Source: SAR202 cluster bacterium Casp-Chloro-G3
GTDB taxonomy: Bacteria > Chloroflexota > Dehalococcoidia > Lucifugimonadales > UBA3495
Reading direction: 5' to 3'
Assembly: GCA_002816715.1 (NCBI GenBank)
Contig: MUCJ01000004.1
Location: 27,131-91,130 of the forward strand
DNA: 64,000 nt
Shown: piece by piece, positions 1-9,779 of the stretch
Layout of the letters: each line of letters opens with the position of its first letter
Numbering within the stretch: the first letter of the stretch is position 1
Notes under the pieces: model-generated
What the model saw: the letters and a program-made list of their open reading frames with translations, nothing else
What the model was told of the DNA's origin: nothing
Database searches by the model: none
Program-made: the position numbers and the translations under genes

Positions 1-1
1 G

Positions 2-1436
<1,435 letters not shown>

Positions 1437-1439
1437 CCT

Positions 1440-2189
1440 ATGCAGGCCCAGCCTGACCCGACTCAACAAGCCAACTCATCACAACTGGGAATCCCCCAAC
1501 ACGTAGCATTCATTATGGATGGCAACGGGCGCTGGGCCGCGCAAAGAGGACTCCCTCGTCTGGCCGGCCACAAAGCCGGCGTAGACCGGCTGGAAGGGGT
1601 CTTGGAGTTCCTCGCTAATAAAGGCGTAAAGTACGTCACCGTTTACGCCTTCTCAACGGAAAACTGGAATCGCCCTGCCGAAGAAGTCCAGGGCATCATG
1701 GAATTACTTGGCGACGCCCTGCAAAGCCAGACCCAAGCCCTCCATGAGAAAAACGTCCGGGTTCGCCACATCGGTAGGTCCAATCACTTGAGCCCCGAGC
1801 TTGGTCGAGCGGTGGATCACTCCGAAAGCCTGACTGAAAACAACACCGGAATCACTCTGAACGTAGCCTTCGATTATGGAAGTAGGGACGAGATACTGGA
1901 AGCGGCCAGGAACATCGTTCGAGACGGCGTACCTGCCGATGCAATCGATGAAACTCTGTTCACCAGCTACTTGTACACCGCTCAGACACCCGACCCAGAC
2001 TTGATTGTTCGAACCGGCGGTGAGTTGCGTCTGAGCAATTTTTTGCTTTGGCAATCGGCCTACAGCGAGTACTACCACACGCCAGTCCTGTGGCCCGACC
2101 TGGATGAAGCGGAGTTGGGTAAGGCTTTAGACGCCTACCAGAGCCGCCAGCGGAGATTCGGCAAAGTAAGCCCCAACTCCCAGGCCTGA
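1440..2189 (+). CDS. uppS: Isoprenyl transferase (undecaprenyl diphosphate synthase)
   Basis: Cis-prenyltransferase that extends farnesyl diphosphate with isopentenyl diphosphate to the C55 lipid carrier used in cell-wall and glycan synthesis. The 249-residue length is normal. Motif I is HVAFIMDGNGRWA, with the catalytic aspartate at residue 27. Downstream are YAFSTENWNRP (about 69-79) and DPDLIVRTGGELRLSNFLLW, which carries the conserved arginine, glycine and glutamate of the diphosphate and magnesium site. It lies three bases after frr and two before cdsA, in the common frr-uppS-cdsA-dxr-rseP order. Confidence 0.95.
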   Translation: MQAQPDPTQQANSSQLGIPQHVAFIMDGNGRWAAQRGLPRLAGHKAGVDRLEGVLEFLANKGVKYVTVYAFSTENWNRPAEEVQGIMELLGDALQSQTQALHEKNVRVRHIGRSNHLSPELGRAVDHSESLTENNTGITLNVAFDYGSRDEILEAARNIVRDGVPADAIDETLFTSYLYTAQTPDPDLIVRTGGELRLSNFLLWQSAYSEYYHTPVLWPDLDEAELGKALDAYQSRQRRFGKVSPNSQA

Positions 2190-2191
2190 CC

Positions 2192-3013
2192 TTGTTGCGA
2201 CGGGTGCTCACAACCCTGGTGGGCATACCAATCCTGTTAGCCGCCATCTGGTGGGGCACTCCCTGGCTGGTATTTCTGCTGGCCGTTGCGGTCATCATAG
2301 GCGTCCGAGAATTCTACCGTCTTTACCGTGCCGAAGATGCTTCTTTGCCGACACTGCTGGGAAGCCTCTGGGCGCTGGCGTTTGTCCTGGGCGCGCAAGC
2401 ATCCTCCGACCTGACCAATTTCCTGACCATCTCCTCAGGCATTTTTATCGTAGGTGCATTTGTCTCCTTCCTCTGGCTGGTCGCCTTCCATAAAAGCCCC
2501 GGTTTTACTCAGGCATCGGTCTATCTGATATTAGGGCCAGTCTACGTAGGGTTCTTGCTGAGCCACGCTTTGGTTCTTCGAGAAACAGGAGAGTCAGCAA
2601 CATTTGGGCGGGACTGGCTCCTTTTCGCTCTGCTAGTGACCTTCGCCACCGACACCGGCGCTTTCCTAACTGGCCGAAGTATCGGACGGCACAAGATGGC
2701 CCCGGCCATCAGTCCCAACAAGACCTGGGAAGGGGCAATTGGAGGATTTGTCCTGGCGGTGCTAGCTTCACTGGCCTTGGGGCAACTGCTGGATTTAGAA
2801 CTGGCCCGCTGGCAACAGGGCCTGATTGGTGCTACAGTGGGCGTGGTTTCGCAACTGGGAGACCTGTCAGAATCCGCACTCAAGCGCATCTCACAAGTCA
2901 AAGATGCAGGGAGTATAATTCCAGGGCACGGCGGGATTTTGGACCGGGTAGATAGCCTAGTATTGTCAATCCCGGCCGTATACTACCTTATAAACCTGGT
3001 ATTTAAACCATGA
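2192..3013 (+). CDS. cdsA: Phosphatidate cytidylyltransferase (CDP-diglyceride synthase)
   Basis: Integral membrane enzyme that makes CDP-diacylglycerol from phosphatidate and CTP, the branch point of phospholipid synthesis. The 273-residue protein has several hydrophobic segments. The CDS family signature is near the C-terminus (KDAGSIIPGHGGILDRVDS, 237-255), including the conserved PGHGG and the DRxDS metal-binding part. The start is TTG at 2192, two bases after the uppS stop. The stop overlaps the dxr ATG by four bases, consistent with one transcript. Confidence 0.93.
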   Translation: MLRRVLTTLVGIPILLAAIWWGTPWLVFLLAVAVIIGVREFYRLYRAEDASLPTLLGSLWALAFVLGAQASSDLTNFLTISSGIFIVGAFVSFLWLVAFHKSPGFTQASVYLILGPVYVGFLLSHALVLRETGESATFGRDWLLFALLVTFATDTGAFLTGRSIGRHKMAPAISPNKTWEGAIGGFVLAVLASLALGQLLDLELARWQQGLIGATVGVVSQLGDLSESALKRISQVKDAGSIIPGHGGILDRVDSLVLSIPAVYYLINLVFKP

Positions 3014-4149
3014 AAAAAATAGTAGTCCTTGGCTCCACCGGGTCCATCGGCTGCCAAACCCTTGACATTGTCAGGGCGTTCCCCGACCAATTTGAGGTTG
3101 TGGGACTGGCCGCTGGAAACAATCGGGCGCTGCTCACCGATCAGATCCAAGAGTTTCACCCCAAGCACATATGCTGCATTGACCCTCCAAAATCAATACC
3201 CTCAGACATAACTTTCACTTCTATGGAAGACATGGTCGGCTTGGATGAAGTAGACGTGGTTATGGTGGCGACCATGGGAGCGGTGGGTCTGGTTCCCACC
3301 CTAAACGCACTGAAGCACCAGAAAGCCGTGGCCCTTTCCAACAAAGAACCCATAGTCATGGCCGGACATATCATCAAAGCCTATGAGCGGAAATACGGGG
3401 GTACTGTTCTGCCCGTGGACAGCGAACCGAGCGCCATTTGGCAGTGCTTGCGGGGAGAAGCTAACGAAATACGCCGGTTGATCATCACCGCCTCCGGTGG
3501 GCCTTTCCGGGAAACTGCCCTGGAAGACCTGGCTTCAGTTACGCCCGCCGAGGCCCTGAATCACCCCACATGGAAAATGGGAAAGAAAATAACCATTGAT
3601 TCTGCTACCATGATGAACAAGGCCTTTGAAGTCATTGAAGCGCACTGGTTATTCGACGTCGCCTGGGATAACATAGAAGTAATGATTCACCCGCAAAGCA
3701 CCGTCCACTCAATGGTCGAGTTTGGCGACGGGTCGGTAAAAGCCCAGTTAGGGCCTCCCAGTATGCGACTGCCGATACAGTACGCGCTGTTTTACCCTGA
3801 CCGGCGGGTTAATGAAGCGATTCCAAGACTGCCTACCGATCGGCCATTATCGTTGGACTTTCGCCCGCTGGATGAAGGACGCTACCCCTGCTTTGGGCTG
3901 GCGCTGAATGCGGCGAAGCAAGGCGGAACCTATCCAACAGTGCTGAGTGCCGCCGACGAAATCGCGGTGAGCGCCTTCCTGGCGGGAAAGATTGGGTTCA
4001 CCGACATTTACCGAGTGGTGGAAAGGGTTCTTGCTCAGCATGATTCGTCTGCTGGGGAAAGCGTGGCCGAGTTGCTGTCTGCAGATGCCTGGGCGACCCA
4101 GCAAGCCACCGCAATCGTTGAAGGATATAATTTGAGGGATATAATTTGA
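3010..4149 (+). CDS. dxr: 1-deoxy-D-xylulose 5-phosphate reductoisomerase
   Basis: Second step of the MEP isoprenoid pathway: NADPH-dependent rearrangement and reduction of DXP to MEP. The 379-residue protein has the NADPH loop GSTGSIG (8-14), the LSNKEPIV segment (109-116), metal ligands Asp137 and Glu139 in VDSEPS, and the MNKAFEVIEAHWLF segment that supplies the third acidic ligand. The residue after Glu139 is proline where the family normally has histidine (SEH). The gene overlaps cdsA and rseP by four bases each. With ispG nearby and uppS in the operon, it links isoprenoid supply to lipid-carrier synthesis. Confidence 0.95.
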   Translation: MKKIVVLGSTGSIGCQTLDIVRAFPDQFEVVGLAAGNNRALLTDQIQEFHPKHICCIDPPKSIPSDITFTSMEDMVGLDEVDVVMVATMGAVGLVPTLNALKHQKAVALSNKEPIVMAGHIIKAYERKYGGTVLPVDSEPSAIWQCLRGEANEIRRLIITASGGPFRETALEDLASVTPAEALNHPTWKMGKKITIDSATMMNKAFEVIEAHWLFDVAWDNIEVMIHPQSTVHSMVEFGDGSVKAQLGPPSMRLPIQYALFYPDRRVNEAIPRLPTDRPLSLDFRPLDEGRYPCFGLALNAAKQGGTYPTVLSAADEIAVSAFLAGKIGFTDIYRVVERVLAQHDSSAGESVAELLSADAWATQQATAIVEGYNLRDII

Positions 4150-5483
4150 TCGAAGGCTTCTTAATCGCTATCGGCACCTTTGTGCCAATGCTAGTAATTC
4201 TGGTGGTAGTCCACGAATTTGGCCATTTCTTTACCGCCAAGGCCTTCGGGGTTAAGGTCCTGGAATTCGGCATTGGTTATCCCCCAAAAGCTTTCGGATT
4301 CTACACCGGCAACACAACAGTGCTGCTGAACCAGGAAACCCAATTTATTAACTTGAGCGGCCCGCAAGACCTGACCAGGGGACGAGTTATTAAGGTCAGC
4401 TCTACAGAGGACGCCAGCGGTAACCTGGTGGCCCGAATCATCGAATCCCCACAGAAAGGCTCCAAAGCCAAAGGCATTCAGTCTCTTCAGGAATTGGGCA
4501 GCGATGAGTACCTCAAGCACGAAGGCAAGGTTCGAGAAGCATCAAGTAACTCCATGATCATCGCCGATATGGTCTACTCCGTGAACTGGACGCCCCTGGG
4601 CGGGTTTGTGAAATTGGCCGGAGAGAGCAACCCGGCGGTGCCCAAGAGCCTAGCCAGTAAGGGAGTGGGGCCAAGGGCGATCGTGTTGGCGGCTGGCTCT
4701 TTTATGAACGCTCTACTGCCAATAGTCTTTTTCACCATCTTGTTCATGCTTCCCCATGATGTGCCCATCGGAGACACCGGCGACGTAACGGTGGTTAACG
4801 TCGTCGCCGGATCAGCCTCTGAAGCGGCGGGGGTTCAACCCGGAGACATTATCGTAAGGGCCAACGGGTTTGGCATGGACAAAACCTCTGATCTAGCCGA
4901 AGTGGTGCAGGAGAGCGCTGGCTCTCCGATAGAATTGCTGGTGGTGAGAGGGGACGGACAAGAGGTACTCCAGGTTACTCCTCAGTTCGATGCACCGGGC
5001 AACCGCTGGTTGGTCGGGGTTAGCATGCAACTAATCAACGTTGCGGTGGAGCGCAGGTCTGAAGCGCCCTGGACTGCCGTTGGAATGGCCTTTAGCAGCA
5101 CCTGGGATATGCTGGTGCTGCTCAAACAAGAGGTATCAGGCTGGATCAGCGGCAATGGCGCGCCAGAGCTTTCCGGCCCGATCGGAATCGCGCAGATTAC
5201 CGGCGAAGTGACCCAACAGATGGGCATACAAGGCTGGTTGCTGCTGGCTATCCTGTTCAGCATCAACCTGGCAATCCTGAACATTTTGCCAATACCCATG
5301 CTGGATGGTGGCCGGTTGCTCTTCGTCGGAATTGAGTGGGTGCGCCGGGGCAAGCGAGTGTCCCCAGAGAGAGAAGGGCTGGTACACCTCATTGGGTTTA
5401 TCGTGCTGATCAGCCTCATTGTCTTGATCAGCGCCAACGATATCAGTAAGTTGATTCAAGGGGTCAGCCCACTCGCGGGCTAA
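4146..5483 (+). CDS. rseP: RseP-type site-2 intramembrane zinc metalloprotease
   Basis: Site-2 protease that cleaves membrane proteins inside the bilayer, typically anti-sigma factors or leftover signal peptides. In the 445-residue protein the zinc motif HEFGH is at 23-27 in the first membrane helix, a PDZ domain covers roughly 215-290, and the conserved LDGGRL of the third core helix is near 388. The start is TTG at 4146, overlapping dxr by four bases. An extra segment of about 85 residues lies between the first helix (after about residue 60) and the LGGFVKL strand (about 153), where E. coli RseP has a short connection; only one PDZ domain is evident. Confidence 0.92.
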   Translation: MIEGFLIAIGTFVPMLVILVVVHEFGHFFTAKAFGVKVLEFGIGYPPKAFGFYTGNTTVLLNQETQFINLSGPQDLTRGRVIKVSSTEDASGNLVARIIESPQKGSKAKGIQSLQELGSDEYLKHEGKVREASSNSMIIADMVYSVNWTPLGGFVKLAGESNPAVPKSLASKGVGPRAIVLAAGSFMNALLPIVFFTILFMLPHDVPIGDTGDVTVVNVVAGSASEAAGVQPGDIIVRANGFGMDKTSDLAEVVQESAGSPIELLVVRGDGQEVLQVTPQFDAPGNRWLVGVSMQLINVAVERRSEAPWTAVGMAFSSTWDMLVLLKQEVSGWISGNGAPELSGPIGIAQITGEVTQQMGIQGWLLLAILFSINLAILNILPIPMLDGGRLLFVGIEWVRRGKRVSPEREGLVHLIGFIVLISLIVLISANDISKLIQGVSPLAG

Positions 5484-5676
5484 CTCCCGATCTCTGCCGC
5501 CCATTAGCCATTTTACCCAAGGCCTTGCTGCCCATGTTCCGCGGCGTTCGCGGTTGTTCCTCCACTGGATTCACGTCCTGGTTTCTTGTAAGATTTACCG
5601 GGCCATCCTGGGCGTAACGTCGCCAAATTCCTCCACATCGCGAGGCGAATCAAACAGTTAGATGGGGGTTGCTGCC

Positions 5677-6816
5677 ATGTCCAAGCGCCGGGTTACCAAA
5701 CCGGTATATCTGGGCGGGGTCAAAGTCGGCGGCGGCGCTGACATCACCGTTCAGTCGATGACCAAGACCGACACCCGGGACGTGGCCGCCACCGTCCGTC
5801 AGATCCACGAACTGGAAGAGGCTGGCTGCGAAATCATCCGCAGCGCAGTTCCTGACATGGTTGCCGCCAAAGCCATGCGGGAGATCAAGAAGAAGATTCA
5901 CATCCCGCTCATTGCCGACATCCACTTTCACTATCAGCTGGCCCTGGAATGCGCCGAAGGCGGCGTCGATTGTCTCCGGCTCAATCCCGGCAATCTGCGC
6001 AATGAAGACCAGGTGCGCCAGGTGGTGGCCAAGGCCAAAGAGCGTAACATCCCCATCCGCATCGGCGTCAACTTCGGGAGTCTGCCCCCGGTGGGCGGCA
6101 TTGGCCGCACCCGGGGTTTTTCGCGCCATCTGGATTTGGTCAACCGCTTGCCCAAAGCTGGCGAAGCCCAGGAAGGCCAGTACAGCATCGTCGATCACAT
6201 GTTGGCCACGGCCTTGTGGGAGATCAGCTTCCTGGAGCAGCTCGACTTCGACCAGATCAAGATTTCCATGAAGGCTTTTGACGTGCCAACCACCGTTGAA
6301 GCCTACCGTCGGCTGGCCGAGATGGTGCCCTACCCTATGCACCTGGGCATCACCGAGGCCGGTACCGTCCAGTCCGGCTCCATCCGCACCGCCGTGGGGC
6401 TGGGAGTGCTGCTCTACGAAGGCATCGGCGATACGATACGGGTCTCGCTGAGCGGAGACTCCACCGAAGAGGTAGCCGCCGGATACGAGATTCTCAAGTC
6501 GCTCAACCTGCGCAGCAAAGGCACCACGCTGGTGGCCTGTCCCAGTTGCGGCCGGGCCGATGTCGACGTGGTCAAGCTGGCTAACGACGTTGACCAGCTG
6601 CTCAAGAAGAGCGACAAGAAAATCAAGGTCGCGGTGATGGGTTGCGAGGTCAACGGCCCCGGCGAAGCCAAAGACGCCGACGTGGGCATCGCCGCTGGCG
6701 CTGGCCGGGCGGTTATCTTCCGTAAAGGAGTTAAGGTGCGGGTGGTTGCCGAGGCCGACATGCTCACCGCGCTGATGGAGGAAGTGGAGAATACCCCATC
6801 CACAGTGAGCGACTGA
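5677..6816 (+). CDS. ispG: 4-hydroxy-3-methylbut-2-enyl diphosphate synthase (IspG/GcpE)
   Basis: Iron-sulfur enzyme of the MEP pathway that converts MEcPP to HMBPP. The product is about 379 residues, the short bacterial form. The three cluster cysteines are visible near the C-terminus: CPSCGR (two cysteines, about 288 and 291) and GCEVNGPGE (about 323). I chose ATG 5677 because a G-rich ribosome site (GGGGGT, 5664-5669) stands seven bases before it; an in-frame ATG at 5662 would add five residues. It is separated from rseP by about 190 bases, so it may have its own promoter. Confidence 0.94.
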   Translation: MSKRRVTKPVYLGGVKVGGGADITVQSMTKTDTRDVAATVRQIHELEEAGCEIIRSAVPDMVAAKAMREIKKKIHIPLIADIHFHYQLALECAEGGVDCLRLNPGNLRNEDQVRQVVAKAKERNIPIRIGVNFGSLPPVGGIGRTRGFSRHLDLVNRLPKAGEAQEGQYSIVDHMLATALWEISFLEQLDFDQIKISMKAFDVPTTVEAYRRLAEMVPYPMHLGITEAGTVQSGSIRTAVGLGVLLYEGIGDTIRVSLSGDSTEEVAAGYEILKSLNLRSKGTTLVACPSCGRADVDVVKLANDVDQLLKKSDKKIKVAVMGCEVNGPGEAKDADVGIAAGAGRAVIFRKGVKVRVVAEADMLTALMEEVENTPSTVSD

Positions 6817-6833
6817 GAATCTATCTAAAAACA

Positions 6834-6900
6834 TGGTTCGACCGGCTCACCACGAACGGATCACAATCCATAGTCCGCTCATCCTGAGCTTGTTGAAGAA
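6834..6900. repeat. REP-like imperfect inverted repeat (copy A)
   Basis: The ispG-proS gap contains two arms that are approximate reverse complements. The left arm is GGTTCGACCGGCTCACCACG (6835-6854). The right arm is CCTGAGCTTGTTGAA (6883-6897). The left arm read on the minus strand matches the short elements at 20201-20224 and 54220-54243. This is probably a decayed extragenic palindromic element. Confidence 0.6.
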
Positions 6901-7034
6901 TAATCTCGTCAATTAGCGCTTTAATTTGCTGGTTCGCCCAAGATAGGTGAATCAGCTTTTATTTTGCTGGTACAATGCGGTATCAACTCCGTATCATCAC
7001 CAATTAAGGTTTCAAGAAAGGACAACCCCCCGAT

Positions 7035-8741
7035 ATGAAATTCACCCAGCTAGTTTCCAGGACTTTGCGGGAAGACCCACCGGACGCTGAAACCGCCAGC
7101 CATCGGCTAATGCTCAAGGCGGGACTGATCCATCAGGTCGCGGCCGGGGTCTACGCCTACCTGCCTTTGGCCTGGCGTTCCCTACGCAAAATTGAAAATA
7201 TCATCCGCCAGGAAATGGATGCCGCTGGCAGTCAGGAACTGCTGATGCCCACGCTCCAGCCAGCGGAGTTGTGGGAGCAGACCGGACGCCGCGCGGCCTT
7301 TGGCGACAACTTGTTTGAATTGGAAGACCGCCGGGGGCGCTCTATGGTGCTGGCGCCAACGCACGAGGAGGTAATCACCAACATCGTCAAGGCCAACGTG
7401 CAGAGCTACCGGGACTTGCCGATAATCCTGTACCAGATCCAGACCAAGTTCCGGGACGAGCCACGTCCCCGGGCTGGATTGATTCGGGTGCGCGAGTTCG
7501 CCATGAAGGACGCCTACTCTTTCAACGGCGACGAGGAAAGCTTGGAGCAGAGCTACCAGGCGATGGCCCAGGCTTATCGCAACATTTACCAGCGATGCAA
7601 TCTGCCGGTCTTGATGGCCGAGGCCGACAGCGGGGCCATTGGCGGTAAAGACTCCCACGAGTTCATCCTGCCCACCGCCGTCGGCGAAGACACGGTGATA
7701 ACCTGTCCGTCCTGCGGCTATACGGCCAACGCCGAGAAAGCCAGCGCGGTTTACCCAGACCAGGGCACTGAACCGGAACTGCCTTTGGAAGAAGTCAGCA
7801 CCCCCGGTGTCAAGACCATCGCGGCGCTGGCCGAATTACTGAATATTCCTGAGTCTAAAACCCTGAAAGCAGTGTTCTATACCGCCGATGCCGAGTTGGT
7901 TTTTGTCACGGTCCGGGGCGATTTAGAGGTCAACGAGATTAAGCTGAAGAACCTGCTCCACGCCCACGACCTTCGCCTGGCCACTGACGAGGAGGTCAAA
8001 GCGGCCGGGCTGGTAGCTGGCTCCGCGTCACCCATCGGCATTGAGGGACTCCGACGCGTTGCCGACCCATCTATCGCCAAAGGCAGCAACTTCGCAGTAG
8101 GAGCCAACCAGCCGGACACCCACCTGAAAAACGCCAACTACCCCAGAGACTTCCAGGTGGACGAACTGGCCGATATTGCGCTGGCTCAGCAGGGACACCT
8201 GTGCGGCCACTGTGGACAGGCTCTGGAAGCCACCCGAGGGGTAGAAGTGGGGCATATCTTCAAGCTGGGCACGTTCTTCAGCGAAACGCTGGGCGCGCTG
8301 TACCTGGACCAGAACGGCCAGCAGCAACCCATCATCATGGGCTGCTACGGCATTGGCGTGGGTCGGCTGCTGGCGGCGGCAATTGAGCAGAATCACGATG
8401 AAAAAGGAATGATATTCCCGGCTCCTATCGCACCCTATCAGGTGCATCTAGTAGGGCTGAACCTGAACGATGCCACAGTGTCGTCAGCCGCGGAGCAACT
8501 CTACCGAGAACTTTGGGCGCAAGGCATCGAGACACTGTACGACGACCGGATTGACCAAACGCCCGGGGTAAAATTCAACGATGCCGACCTGCTGGGGCTG
8601 CCGATACGTTTGGTGGTCAGTCCGCGCAATCTGAGCAGCGGGATGGTTGAAGTGAAGGGCCGCCGGGACGAAAAGGCGGAGCAAATCGCCAGGGAGAGCG
8701 TCGTGGATGTGGTCGCCCAGAGACTAACCAAACTTGGCTAG
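7035..8741 (+). CDS. proS: Prolyl-tRNA synthetase
   Basis: Class II aminoacyl-tRNA synthetase charging tRNA-Pro. The 568-residue length and layout fit the bacterial type: an N-terminal catalytic core (class II motif 2 around FRDEPRPRAGLIRVREF, about residues 138-154), a central editing insertion (about 225-400, with KTLKAVFYTADAELVF), and motif 3 with the anticodon-binding domain at the end (GCYGIGVGRLLAA onward). The ATG at 7035 follows AAAGGA at 7016-7021. I saw no T-box leader in the preceding gap, which holds a REP-like repeat instead. Confidence 0.95.
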   Translation: MKFTQLVSRTLREDPPDAETASHRLMLKAGLIHQVAAGVYAYLPLAWRSLRKIENIIRQEMDAAGSQELLMPTLQPAELWEQTGRRAAFGDNLFELEDRRGRSMVLAPTHEEVITNIVKANVQSYRDLPIILYQIQTKFRDEPRPRAGLIRVREFAMKDAYSFNGDEESLEQSYQAMAQAYRNIYQRCNLPVLMAEADSGAIGGKDSHEFILPTAVGEDTVITCPSCGYTANAEKASAVYPDQGTEPELPLEEVSTPGVKTIAALAELLNIPESKTLKAVFYTADAELVFVTVRGDLEVNEIKLKNLLHAHDLRLATDEEVKAAGLVAGSASPIGIEGLRRVADPSIAKGSNFAVGANQPDTHLKNANYPRDFQVDELADIALAQQGHLCGHCGQALEATRGVEVGHIFKLGTFFSETLGALYLDQNGQQQPIIMGCYGIGVGRLLAAAIEQNHDEKGMIFPAPIAPYQVHLVGLNLNDATVSSAAEQLYRELWAQGIETLYDDRIDQTPGVKFNDADLLGLPIRLVVSPRNLSSGMVEVKGRRDEKAEQIARESVVDVVAQRLTKLG

Positions 8742-8779
8742 CCAGTCTTGAGCGATCATTGCCGAGTCTGCCCAGAACT

Positions 8780-9262
8780 TTACTCTGCCGGTGCCATTAC
8801 CGTTTGATATAGCCTCAGGTTCTCAATCAACTGAGGCGCAAGTCTTCCCTCTCGGCTGGTAGACAGCAGCAACAACAGACGAAACTGGGCAGCCAAGTCT
8901 CGCGCCAAATTCTGCTTTGCTTCAGCCTCGGTATCACCCTCAATCGGCACCCGCAGTCCATTCAGCGGCAGTACCCTTCGGGACTCGCCAGCCCAGAATT
9001 TGTCCAAGCTGTCGATAATAGTGATCGGAATATCCCGGATCAGGACAAATGGGGATTCCTTCGGCATATCGGCAGGCCGCAGCATACCAATCTTGACCCC
9101 GGTAACGTCGGTGTGGCTAACGTGGAAGGTAGCGCGGTTGGGCTGACTGGTGCTCACCATCCTCCAGTCCAAGTCCTTTGGCGAGGCATGGTCAACGCCA
9201 GGCTCCACCAGAACGGGAAGGGCCAAGTCTTCAGCTATTGGGCGGTCTTCCGGCTGGGACAC
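8780..9262 (-). CDS. Conserved-looking protein of unknown function
   Basis: A 160-residue soluble protein I do not recognise. It has no signal peptide or membrane helix. The middle contains a proline-rich segment (LRPADMPKESPFVLIRDIPI) and the C-terminal half a hydrophobic leucine run (RLLLLLSTSREGRL) that is probably a buried helix. The start is GTG, with its G shared with the TAG stop of the upstream DUF3467-like gene (TAGTG at 9260-9264), so the two are almost certainly co-translated and may work together. Function unknown. Confidence 0.7.
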   Translation of the reverse strand: MSQPEDRPIAEDLALPVLVEPGVDHASPKDLDWRMVSTSQPNRATFHVSHTDVTGVKIGMLRPADMPKESPFVLIRDIPITIIDSLDKFWAGESRRVLPLNGLRVPIEGDTEAEAKQNLARDLAAQFRLLLLLSTSREGRLAPQLIENLRLYQTVMAPAE

Positions 9263-9624
9263 TACTGGTTCTCCATCTTTTCTGCTTCCAATTCCCAGGC
9301 AGAATATACCTGGTCTGGCAGCGCAATCGGCCCCACTGCCTCTTCGTACTCGCGCACGTGCTTGTTGGTCAACAGAGCGATAGCCTTGAGCATCTGGGGG
9401 CTGACCTTGATCCGCGTCCGCAAGATTGGCTCCCGCTCTTCCATCTGTTCGCCAAAGAAAAGCACCGCCGAGTAAAGGCTGCTGAAGATGTGCATAGAGT
9501 CGGCGTAGAAAGTAACCGGCTCGCCCGAAGCGCCATCGGACTGGGTGTCGCCCGGGTTCACATAGCTTTCTTCCTGGGGAACCTGGTCTTCCGGGGGCAC
9601 ATAGGGTCGCTGTATGATGGGCAT
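9262..9624 (-). CDS. DUF3467-like small protein
   Basis: A 120-residue protein whose core resembles DUF3467: a strand region about the protein's presence at a target (VTFYADSMHIFSSLYSAVLF), then an RTRIKVSPQMLKAIALLTNK helix segment, then a YEEAVGPIALPD end. The family's function is not established. The N-terminal 35 residues are polar and proline-rich, probably disordered. It is the first gene of a two-gene unit and has a plausible promoter at 9718-9745 in front of it. The domain assignment is from memory of the family pattern and is moderate. Confidence 0.65.
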   Translation of the reverse strand: MPIIQRPYVPPEDQVPQEESYVNPGDTQSDGASGEPVTFYADSMHIFSSLYSAVLFFGEQMEEREPILRTRIKVSPQMLKAIALLTNKHVREYEEAVGPIALPDQVYSAWELEAEKMENQ

Positions 9625-9717
9625 TGGGGCCTCCTTATCAAGAACCGGCTCCGCGTGTCGGCGACAGTTCCGCGGGTTGCAGATAGCCGGTTTTCCTGGC
9701 TGCTGGACTCAGGTGTA

Positions 9718-9745
9718 ATTATACACACGTTGAGCCGTTGTTCAA
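9718..9745 (-). promoter_or_regulatory. Putative promoter for the DUF3467-like operon
   Basis: Reading the minus strand, TTGAAC (9745-9740) and a perfect TATAAT (9723-9718) are separated by 16 bases, about 95 bases ahead of the DUF3467-like start at 9624. The -35 is a partial match to the housekeeping consensus. Confidence 0.5.
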
Positions 9746-9779
9746 TCTGACCAAGCGGTGACTAAACAAACCTGTCCGG

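Noticed and set aside
5650..6834. Open frame of 394 codons on the minus strand
   Set aside because: It lies exactly opposite ispG, whose product and iron-sulfur cysteines are clear. The antisense reading is His/Gly-rich with no family pattern, a side effect of codon bias.
6817..7034. T-box or other tRNA-sensing leader before proS
   Set aside because: No T-box AGGGTGGNACCGCG-like sequence or antiterminator; the same is true before pheS and tyrS.
9178..9750. Open frame of 190 codons on the plus strand
   Set aside because: Overlaps the DUF3467-like pair and its promoter on the other strand; no family pattern.
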